Below are positions 7,754 through 13,895 of a stretch of 15,835 bases of DNA, in pieces (the stretch's first letter is position 1; each line of letters opens with the position of its first letter). The DNA comes from an uncultured Anaerolineaceae bacterium (GTDB lineage Bacteria > Chloroflexota > Anaerolineae > Anaerolineales > Anaerolineaceae). Position numbers and translations under genes: made by a program. Location of the stretch: contig CALCQT010000118.1 in the NCBI GenBank assembly GCA_937894825.1, positions 1-15,835 of the forward strand. The letters run 5' to 3'. The notes under the pieces are model-generated. The model was not told the origin of the DNA and ran no database searches. It worked only from the letters and a program-made list of their open reading frames with translations.

Positions 7754-7786
7754 ATTTCCTCCGTTGGTGTATTGTAGACTGAAAAG

Positions 7787-7822
7787 TTTTTCCGGGATGC
7801 AAAAATCCTAATTCCGGAAAAA
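7787..7822. promoter_or_regulatory. Inverted repeat in the dehydrogenase leader (possible operator)
   Basis: TTTTTCCGG (7787-7795) and CCGGAAAAA (7814-7822) form a 9-bp inverted repeat with an 18-base gap, 34-69 bases upstream of the dehydrogenase ATG. The right arm itself sits in the palindrome TTCCGGAA. It could be a regulator site or an RNA stem in the minus-strand leader. I cannot choose between these. Confidence 0.3.
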
Positions 7823-7883
7823 ATTATGATTTTTGTCACTTCACTCACTTAAAAATAGAGCTTAATATCCTATATAATTAAAT

Positions 7884-7900
7884 TTGACTCTTGATATAAT
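7884..7900 (+). promoter_or_regulatory. Extended -10 promoter of the sugar ABC transporter
   Basis: TGATATAAT at 7892-7900 is a perfect extended -10 (TGnTATAAT). This type needs little -35 contact, and no good -35 is found 17 bp upstream. An overlapping alternative uses TTGACT (7884-7889) with TACATT (7906-7911). Either way transcription would begin within or just before the operator at 7913-7930. Confidence 0.6.
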
Positions 7901-7912
7901 AGCAATACATTT

Positions 7913-7930
7913 ATTGTAAACGTTTGCAAT
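7913..7930. promoter_or_regulatory. LacI/GalR-family operator
   Basis: ATTGTAAACGTTTGCAAT is an 18-bp palindrome centred on the CG of AAACGTTT, with a single mismatched pair. This is the classic LacI-family half-site pattern. It lies directly downstream of the extended -10, so bound repressor should block initiation or early elongation of the transporter genes. No LacI-family gene is in the window, so the repressor, or a CcpA-like global regulator, is encoded elsewhere. Confidence 0.75.
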
Positions 7931-8008
7931 GGATTGAGAGCTTCTTTTGCAGACGGCGATATACATTTGGGACCAAATGTATACCAAATTTCCCTGTGGA
8001 GGAATAAG

Positions 8009-8956
8009 ATGAAGAAACACCTTTTGTTGACCCTGGTTGTTGTTTTAGCACTCGGCATGATTTCGGGTGCGGTGAGTGCAGCGGATACCTATAAAATTGG
8101 CTATTCCTGCAATAATTTCAATGATACCTTTCAGACCGTAATCGAAGGTTATGCTCAGGCTTATGCGAAGGAGCAGGGCGCTGAATATGTTTACGCTGAT
8201 GCGAGTGAGGACGTCCTCAAGCAACAGGATCAGATCAAGGCTTTCATTGCCGAAGGCGTGAATGCGCTGATTGTTGTTCCCGTTGATACCAGCGCGATGG
8301 AACCCGTTATTGCGCTTGCTGAAGAAGCCGACATTCCGCTTATATTCGTAAACCGGACTCCTTTTGCGGATATTCCCGTGGAAGAGATTCCTGCGAATAC
8401 CTATTATGTCGGTTCTGAATCGATTGACGCCGGTATCTTTCAGGCGGAATATCTGGTTGAATTGTTGGGTGAAGACGCCGAGGTAGGTTATGCTATTCTG
8501 GTTGGTATGCTTTCCAACGAAGCGGCTGTTGCGCGAACCGAAGGAAATAAGCAGGTTCTTGAAAAATACCCTAACTACAAACTGTTAGCGGAAAAGAATG
8601 GCGATTGGCAGCGTGATCAGGGGCTGACAATTACCGAAAACTGGATCACCGCTTACGGTGATGAACTGAAGGCCGTCCTTTCCAATAACGACGAAATGGC
8701 GCTGGGGTCGGTGGAAGCGCTGGAAGCAGCCGGACTGAAGGACAAAGTGATTGTTATGGGCGTGGATTTGATTGATGATGCGAAGGTCGCGATCAAAGAA
8801 GGCCGTCTCGACGCTTCTGTTCTTCAGGATGGTAAAGGTCAGGGTGAGGGCGCGGTAAAGATTGCTTTGGCAGCGCTTGCCGGTGAAAAACCGGATACAC
8901 TGACGGCAATCCCGTTTGTTTTGGTTACCCCGGAAAATATTGCCGATTACGAATAA
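8009..8956 (+). CDS. MglB-like periplasmic sugar-binding protein of an ABC transporter
   Basis: Extracytoplasmic sugar receptor of 315 residues. The start ATG at 8009 follows GGAGG (7998-8002) and opens a standard signal peptide (MKK, hydrophobic core 5-20, cleavage predicted after AVSA at residue 24). No lipobox cysteine is present, so the mature protein should be free in a periplasm. Two type-I periplasmic-binding lobes follow. Segments recall E. coli MglB: NNFNDTF (35-41), QQDQI (72-76), AYYVG-like TYYVGSES, SNNDEMALGSVEAL (225-238) and MGVDLIDDA (250-258). Pocket positions Asp39, Phe41, Asn115, Arg176, Asn227 and Asp253 match. The MglB His152/Asp154 positions appear as Asn170/Ala172, so the ligand may not be glucose or galactose. 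It precedes the ATPase and permease genes. Confidence 0.9.
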   Translation: MKKHLLLTLVVVLALGMISGAVSAADTYKIGYSCNNFNDTFQTVIEGYAQAYAKEQGAEYVYADASEDVLKQQDQIKAFIAEGVNALIVVPVDTSAMEPVIALAEEADIPLIFVNRTPFADIPVEEIPANTYYVGSESIDAGIFQAEYLVELLGEDAEVGYAILVGMLSNEAAVARTEGNKQVLEKYPNYKLLAEKNGDWQRDQGLTITENWITAYGDELKAVLSNNDEMALGSVEALEAAGLKDKVIVMGVDLIDDAKVAIKEGRLDASVLQDGKGQGEGAVKIALAALAGEKPDTLTAIPFVLVTPENIADYE

Positions 8957-9324
8957 GTCCCGTTAATCTTTTCCAACTCGAAAGAGGGAGATTGGGTTTC
9001 CCTTTCTCCCTCTTCTCTTTATTCACCAGGAAAACGAAAACAGATTTTCCCTAAATCACATGTTTTTCCCGGATCGTAATTGCTTTATTTTGTTGACTAT
9101 TGATATCTTATCTATATTCTATAAGACCAATTTCCAACCGTATTTAAAATGACAATGATATCAACGATGCAGGCACTGTCTTTCAGGTTCGACAAAAATG
9201 GCAGCAGGATTGTTTATTATTTGAATCAAAATGACCATTGGGGATCAATTATTATCCGAATCGAACTTATTATTTGCCGGTTTTGTAAACCGAAAGAGGC
9301 TGTGGATCGAAGAAGTGAGGATGA
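8957..9324 (+). other. 368-bp spacer between the binding-protein and ATPase genes
   Basis: Starts with a terminator-like hairpin (8982-9014). An AT-rich segment follows with a possible -35 TTGACT (9093-9098); its best -10 candidates (TATATT at 9113, TATTCT at 9115) are spaced 14 or 16 bp, so a promoter is uncertain. A short dyad CGGTTT-TGT-AAACCG (9278-9292) lies 32 bases before the ATPase ATG. A 68-codon open frame (9149-9355) has no ribosome site, overlaps the ATPase start and resembles nothing known; I do not count it as a gene. Confidence 0.5.
8982..9014 (+). terminator. Intercistronic terminator or attenuator after the binding-protein gene
   Basis: Ten-bp perfect stem AAGAGGGAGA / TCTCCCTCTT with an inner GGG/CCC pairing in its 13-base loop, followed by the T-rich TTCTCTTTATT. 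It lies 26 bases after the stop codon. It likely lets most transcripts end after the binding-protein gene, giving receptor in excess over the membrane complex. Confidence 0.7.
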
Positions 9325-10848
9325 ATGGATAGAGACGAATTTCTTCTTAGAATGATAAACATTGAGAAAAATTTTCCCGGCGTTCAGGCGCTGAAAGGCG
9401 TGAATTTCGCGGTCAGAACAGGTGAGATTCATGCACTGGTTGGCGAGAATGGTGCCGGAAAATCTACGCTGATGAAATGCCTGATTGGAATCTATACGCC
9501 GAATTCAGGAGAAATCCATTTTGCGGGGCAGGAGATCGACCATTATTCCACTGCCAAAGCGCTTGAAATGGGTATTTCGATGATTCACCAGGAATTATCG
9601 CCGGTTCTGTACCGACCGATTATGGAAAACCTCTGGCTCGGACGGGAACCGCTGAACAAATTCGGACTGGTTGATCATCAAAAAATGTATGAGATGAGTC
9701 AGGAAATCCTGAAAGAAATTGAACTGGATGAAGATCCGCAGACTTTGATGGCGAATTTGACCGTGGCGAAAATGCAGATGGTCGAGATAGCGAAGGCAAT
9801 TTCGTATGATGCAAAATTGATCATTATGGACGAGCCCTCTTCAGCGCTGACCGAACATGAAGAGCAGCAGCTTTTTCGGATTATCCGAAAGCTGAAAGCA
9901 AAAGGTACCTCAGTTATATACATTTCGCACCGGCTAAGCGAGATCTTTGAAATCGCTGATATTGTCACCGTATTCAGGGATGGAAAGAATGTCGGTACCG
10001 AACGGATTGATCAATTGACGATGGAGCAAATCATTGAGATGATGATCGGTCGTCCAATGGATGAAATGTATCCGAAAATCCCGGCTGAGATCGGTGAAAC
10101 GATTTTACAGGTAAAAAATCTTTCGCATAAGAAATATTTCCGTAACATCTCATTTGAGGTGCGTCGCGGCGAGATCTTCGGTATTGCCGGTCTGGTCGGA
10201 GCAGGAAGGACCGAGGTCATCGAAACAATCTTTGGGGTCCGCCCAAAACTTACCGGTGAAATTATTGTTCACGGAAAGCCGGTAGAAATCAATTCTCCGC
10301 GAGACGCGATTGCAAACCGGATGAGTTTTCTGACTGAAGATCGCCGGGCTACCGGAATCTTTTCCGTGCTCGGAGTCGAGACGAATATTGCGTTGCCAAA
10401 TTATGATCAATTTTTGACGAGGCTGAAGTTTATTGATCATTCTGCGGTTACAGACGCTTGTGCGGATTTCGTTGATAAAATCCAGATTAAGACGCCCAGT
10501 TTGAACCAGGCTGTCCAGAACTTAAGCGGCGGTAATCAGCAAAAGGTACTGTTGGCTCGCTGGTTGATGACGGTTCCCGATATTTTGCTGTTGGATGAAC
10601 CCACCCGCGGGATTGATGTTGGTGCGAAAGCGGAAATTTACCGTCTGATCACGATGTTGGCCGGACAAGGCAAGTGCATCATTATGGTTTCGTCTGAATT
10701 ACCTGAAATTCTCGGCATGAGTGACCGGATATTGGTCATGCATGAGGGAAAAATGACAGGTATCCTGGAAAATACGCCGGATCTTACCCAGAATAAAATT
10801 ATGCGTTATGCAACTGGGACGGATGATGATTATAAAGAAATCGGATGA
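9325..10848 (+). CDS. mglA: Sugar ABC transporter ATP-binding protein, MglA-like (two nucleotide-binding domains)
   Basis: Cytoplasmic double ATPase of a monosaccharide importer, 507 residues, the normal length for the MglA/RbsA/XylG type. NBD1: Walker A GENGAGKST at 40-48, MIHQELSPV at 86-94, Walker B IIMDEP ending at 171, SHRLSEIF at 201-208. Its signature is degenerate (LTVAKMQM from 145), as in MglA (LSVSQMQM). NBD2: Walker A is degenerate (GLVGAGRTE, no Lys), while LSGGNQQKV (from 400), LLLDEPTRG (421-429) and the SSE segment are intact. So one of the two composite ATP sites is probably inactive, a known asymmetry of this class. The ATG is preceded by GTGAGG only 4 bases away; ATG 9352 (residue 10) is an alternative. 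The stop is 7 bases before the permease ATG. Confidence 0.93.
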   Translation: MDRDEFLLRMINIEKNFPGVQALKGVNFAVRTGEIHALVGENGAGKSTLMKCLIGIYTPNSGEIHFAGQEIDHYSTAKALEMGISMIHQELSPVLYRPIMENLWLGREPLNKFGLVDHQKMYEMSQEILKEIELDEDPQTLMANLTVAKMQMVEIAKAISYDAKLIIMDEPSSALTEHEEQQLFRIIRKLKAKGTSVIYISHRLSEIFEIADIVTVFRDGKNVGTERIDQLTMEQIIEMMIGRPMDEMYPKIPAEIGETILQVKNLSHKKYFRNISFEVRRGEIFGIAGLVGAGRTEVIETIFGVRPKLTGEIIVHGKPVEINSPRDAIANRMSFLTEDRRATGIFSVLGVETNIALPNYDQFLTRLKFIDHSAVTDACADFVDKIQIKTPSLNQAVQNLSGGNQQKVLLARWLMTVPDILLLDEPTRGIDVGAKAEIYRLITMLAGQGKCIIMVSSELPEILGMSDRILVMHEGKMTGILENTPDLTQNKIMRYATGTDDDYKEIG

Positions 10849-10855
10849 GGTTGGA

Positions 10856-11842
10856 ATGAAACAACAAAAAACAAGCTTCCGTGATATTTTTACGAAATAC
10901 GGTATTGTGGTTGTGTTGATCGTTATGATTTTGCTGATGAGCATTGTGAAGCCCAGTTTCCGCACCCTGAACAATGTTATGAACATCCTGACACAGAGCT
11001 CTGTCTATGGAATTCTGGCGCTGGGGATGACACTGGTGATTGTTTCGAAAGGGATTGATCTTTCAGTAGGCTCTATCCTGGCGCTTTCGGCGGTTGTGGC
11101 CGCCAGTCTCGGACAGAGCGAAACCGCTTCCGCTCGTTATTTTGCAAGTTTGCCCGAACTGCCGATTATCGTTCCCATTCTCGCAGCGCTGTTGATCGGG
11201 TGTCTTTGCGGGTTTATTAATGGCGGCTTAATCGCGTATACGGGCATCCCGGCCTTTATTGCGACGCTCGGTATGACAACCATTGCCCGGGGTTTTGCTT
11301 ACATCTATACCAATGGCAAACCGGTCAGCACATTGATCCCTGAATTTAAATTTATTGGGCAAGGACGTGTTTTAGGCATTCCAATGCCGGTCTTGATTTA
11401 TTTGGTGATGATTTTTATTACCTGGATTCTGATGAACAATACGCGTTTTGGAAAACGTGTTTACGCGGTTGGCGGAAATATTCATGCCGCAGAAGTTTCC
11501 GGCGTCAATGTAAAAAAGATGCTGGTGTTGATTTATACCTATATGGGCCTTTTGGCGGGGATCGCCGGGATTGTCTCGACCGCTCGAATGGTTTCCGCCC
11601 AACCCGGTTTGGCGGCAGGATATGAATTGACGGCAATTGCATCCACAACAATTGGCGGTACCAGCCATTCCGGTGGGATTGGGACGATCTGGGGCGCGGT
11701 GGTTGGTGCGCTGGTTTTGTCCGTGATGCGAAACGGAATGACCATTTTGGGTATTCATTCCTACTGGCAACAGATTGTCGAAGGGCTGGTGATCATCGTG
11801 GCGGTCATTCTCGATATGCGGAAGAACGCCCGCAAGGCCTGA
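10856..11842 (+). CDS. mglC: Sugar ABC transporter permease, MglC/RbsC-like
   Basis: Membrane subunit of the sugar importer, 328 residues, with roughly eight to ten hydrophobic segments. The ATG at 10856 follows GAGG at 10847-10850, which overlaps the ATPase stop, so the two genes are translationally coupled. An upstream in-frame ATG at 10808 lies inside the ATPase gene and has no ribosome site. Family-typical segments are NILTQSSVYGILALGMT, SKGIDLSVGS near residue 65, NTRFGKRVYAVGGN, AAEVSGVNV, and IGGTSHSGGIGTIWG near the C-terminus. The NILTQSSV start and the long loop after the third span resemble MglC more than RbsC, matching the MglA-like ATPase. The substrate is set mainly by the binding protein and is unknown. 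Confidence 0.92.
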   Translation: MKQQKTSFRDIFTKYGIVVVLIVMILLMSIVKPSFRTLNNVMNILTQSSVYGILALGMTLVIVSKGIDLSVGSILALSAVVAASLGQSETASARYFASLPELPIIVPILAALLIGCLCGFINGGLIAYTGIPAFIATLGMTTIARGFAYIYTNGKPVSTLIPEFKFIGQGRVLGIPMPVLIYLVMIFITWILMNNTRFGKRVYAVGGNIHAAEVSGVNVKKMLVLIYTYMGLLAGIAGIVSTARMVSAQPGLAAGYELTAIASTTIGGTSHSGGIGTIWGAVVGALVLSVMRNGMTILGIHSYWQQIVEGLVIIVAVILDMRKNARKA

Positions 11843-11900
11843 TCATTTTATTTCATTTATAATTACGCTAAGACAAGAGTATAAGTCTGACAGAAAAAAT

Positions 11901-11937
11901 CAGTTGTCTTTTCCTGTGTTGAGCGAAAAGACAACTG
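11901..11937 (+). terminator. Terminator after the sugar transporter operon
   Basis: Perfect 13-bp stem CAGTTGTCTTTTC / GAAAAGACAACTG with an 11-base loop, 58 bases after the permease stop. It is followed by AAAAATTTGTATTTTC rather than a clean T-run, and a six-A run lies just before it, so it may act better on the opposite strand. It separates the transporter from the methyltransferase gene. Confidence 0.6.
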
Positions 11938-12031
11938 AAAAATTTGTATTTTCACATCATGCGGAACAAAAATCTTTTGCCATATGTTCAGCCAGGATTT
12001 AGAAAACTTTATCAGGATTCGAGGACCGGCC

Positions 12032-13036
12032 ATGAATGCTTATGAACGCGTAATGAATCGTTTTGAAGGGAAACCCGTGGACCGGATTCCCAACGCCTGT
12101 ATTTTGATGGCCTTTGCGGCGAAATATATCGGTGTCTCTTACGGACAATATGTTCAGGACTACCGCTTATTGGTTGAGGGGAATATACGTTGTTGTGAAG
12201 ACTTTGGCATCGATATTTTATCCGCGATTTCTGATCCGGCTCGGGAAATGGCTGATCTTGGTGCAGAAATTGTGTTTCCCACCGATGGAGTTCCCTATTC
12301 TCCCCACCCGTATATTACCGGTGCGGCTGATCTCCCAAAGCTGCGTCTGGTGAAACCGGAAGACGGCCGCCGCATGTCTGACAGGCTTTCAGCTGTCAGG
12401 TACTATCGTGAAAAGGCCGGCGGAACGTATCCGATTTTAGGCTGGGTTGAAGGCGCTTTTGCGGAATCCTGTGATCTGCACACGGTTGCTTCCATGATGA
12501 TGTCCGTTGTAGATGATCCGGACTTCAGCGCGGAGTTGCTGGAATTCTGCCTGCAGCAAGCGATTCTTTTTGCCGAGGCTCAGATCGAAGCCGGTGCGGA
12601 CATCGTTGGGATCGGCGACGCAGCGGCCTCACTGATCAGCCGCCGGATGTACCGGAAATGGGCGCTGCCCTATGAAAAGCGGCTGATCGAAGCGATTCAT
12701 GCCAAAGGGGCTAAGGCCAAATTACATATCTGCGGGAATATTGGTCATTTTCTTCCAGACATGCTTGAGAGCGGTGCGGACATGATTGATGTTGACTGGA
12801 TGGTTGATTTTAAGACTGCGGTGGATACCTTCGATGACGCGGCCGCTGCTTGCGGAAATTTTGATCCGGTCTCTGTCCTGCTGAAAGGCACATCCCCAAC
12901 TGTGGCTGAAGCTGTGAGGAACAGCGTCGAACAGGGTCGCGGCAACACCTTCATTGCCGCCGGTTGTGAAGTTCCACTGGAAACGCCGCCGGAGAATCTG
13001 CGTATGGTTTATCAGACAATTCTTCATCATTCTTGA
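12032..13036 (+). CDS. Uroporphyrinogen decarboxylase-fold methyltransferase (MtaA/CmuA-type)
   Basis: Predicted cytoplasmic methyltransferase of the UroD superfamily, 334 residues. ATG 12032 is preceded by GAGG 7 bases upstream; an in-frame ATG at 11984 lacks a ribosome site. The N-terminus (MNAYERVMNRFEGKPVDRIP) is typical of the MtaA/MtbA/CmuA branch rather than heme-pathway HemE. The putative zinc ligands are His232 and Cys234 in KLHICGN and Cys312 in AAGCEVP; zinc would activate a thiol methyl acceptor. AGADIVGIGDAAASLIS matches the conserved barrel strand. Relatives move methyl groups from methyl-corrinoid proteins to coenzyme M or related acceptors. No corrinoid protein or reductive activator is in the window. 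It follows the sugar transporter after a hairpin and could be separately transcribed. Substrate is unknown. Confidence 0.85.
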   Translation: MNAYERVMNRFEGKPVDRIPNACILMAFAAKYIGVSYGQYVQDYRLLVEGNIRCCEDFGIDILSAISDPAREMADLGAEIVFPTDGVPYSPHPYITGAADLPKLRLVKPEDGRRMSDRLSAVRYYREKAGGTYPILGWVEGAFAESCDLHTVASMMMSVVDDPDFSAELLEFCLQQAILFAEAQIEAGADIVGIGDAAASLISRRMYRKWALPYEKRLIEAIHAKGAKAKLHICGNIGHFLPDMLESGADMIDVDWMVDFKTAVDTFDDAAAACGNFDPVSVLLKGTSPTVAEAVRNSVEQGRGNTFIAAGCEVPLETPPENLRMVYQTILHHS

Positions 13037-13196
13037 TTTCTACTCAAAATCCAATTCTATGAATTTGAAGACCGTATAACTATTCATGACGAAGTCGATA
13101 TGAATTTGAACGTTGCCTGACTTGATAGCTGCCCACATTTTGTTGATTCCCATCATTGTTTTCAATCGAAATTTCCGATTTTTAAAAAAAATTGCG

Positions 13197-13202
13197 TATA
13201 AT
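13197..13202 (+). promoter_or_regulatory. -10 element directly before the VUT-family transporter gene
   Basis: TATAAT at 13197-13202, with only weak -35 candidates (TTTCCG or TTCCGA near 13172-13178). Transcription would start about 13209, only 3-4 bases before ATG 13213, giving a leaderless or almost leaderless mRNA. No good Shine-Dalgarno lies before that ATG, which is consistent. Confidence 0.4.
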
Positions 13203-13212
13203 CCAGCGTGGA

Positions 13213-13887
13213 ATGAATAAAAACATAAAGACACACATAAGTGAACCCCCGAGAGTTTTGGGAACGGCGGCTGTGATTCTGATTGCCGCCTATATTGGCG
13301 TACAGATGATTTCGGATATCGCCAGTCTGCAGGTTGTTTCGGTGTTCGGTTCGGCGCTGGATGCGGGTACATTTATTTATCCCTTCTCGTTTACACTTCG
13401 TGATTTGGCGCAGAAGAAAATGGGCAAAGCGAACACACGGGCTCTGATTTTCAGCGCTGCCGCGATCAACCTGGTGATGGCAATCAGCTTTTACCTTTTC
13501 TCACTGCTTCCTATTGACATGGAGGCCGGTGGGAGTCTGCAGTGGGCGAATGTATTAACCCCGGTCTGGCGCATCACGATTGCTTCTATTCTGGCCGAAG
13601 TGGTTTCAGAGTTGCTGGATACCGAAGTGTATAGTTGGTGGGTTGAGAAGGTGACCCGAAAACATCAATGGCTCCGTGTGTTAGTGTCAAATGCCTTCAG
13701 CGTTCCGGTGGATTCGCTTCTGTTTGCATTTATTGCTTTTTATGGAAGGATACCGCTTGAATCAGTCTGGCAGATTTTTATTGGGAACGTAATTCTGAAA
13801 TTTATCGTAACGTTGGTCAGCATTCCTATGATTTATGTTGTCAAAGAAGACAAAGAGCCGGTTTTTGAAGAAACCGGGAATGGATAA
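13213..13887 (+). CDS. VUT/YhhQ-family membrane transporter, probable queuosine-precursor transporter
   Basis: Inner-membrane protein of 224 residues with about six hydrophobic segments (near 16-34, 41-62, 77-100, 117-135, 160-178, 188-210). Family landmarks are the DAGTFIYPFSFTLRDLAQKKMGK block (residues 50-72, with the Asp64 helix end) and LVSNAFSVPVDSLLFAFIAFYG (157-178). The characterised member, E. coli YhhQ, imports the 7-deazapurine precursors preQ0/preQ1 used for queuosine in tRNA; transport of the same compounds here is inferred. No preQ1 riboswitch-like element is visible upstream. A TTG at 13192 would add seven residues, but it overlaps the -10 element, so ATG 13213 is preferred. 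The stop is 8 bases before the typA start, suggesting co-transcription. Confidence 0.82.
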   Translation: MNKNIKTHISEPPRVLGTAAVILIAAYIGVQMISDIASLQVVSVFGSALDAGTFIYPFSFTLRDLAQKKMGKANTRALIFSAAAINLVMAISFYLFSLLPIDMEAGGSLQWANVLTPVWRITIASILAEVVSELLDTEVYSWWVEKVTRKHQWLRVLVSNAFSVPVDSLLFAFIAFYGRIPLESVWQIFIGNVILKFIVTLVSIPMIYVVKEDKEPVFEETGNG

Positions 13888-13895
13888 AATATTTT

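Noticed and set aside
7934..8008. N-terminal extension of the sugar-binding protein from ATG 7934
   Set aside because: It would put 25 polar residues ahead of a clear signal peptide, and the strong GGAGG at 7998-8002 serves ATG 8009.
9149..9355. 68-codon + strand frame before the ATPase gene
   Set aside because: No ribosome site, overlaps the ATPase start in another frame, and its protein has no recognisable pattern.
11372..11770. 132-codon minus-strand frame opposite the permease gene
   Set aside because: Antisense to a clear membrane protein; composition rich in Asn, His and Gly is typical of shadow frames.
11858..11863. TATAAT as promoter for the methyltransferase gene
   Set aside because: No -35 at proper spacing, and the hairpin at 11901-11937 would stop transcripts from it before the gene.
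13037..13212. preQ1 or other riboswitch ahead of the VUT-family gene
   Set aside because: No compact preQ1 pseudoknot pattern or terminator stem is seen, and the likely start site leaves no leader.
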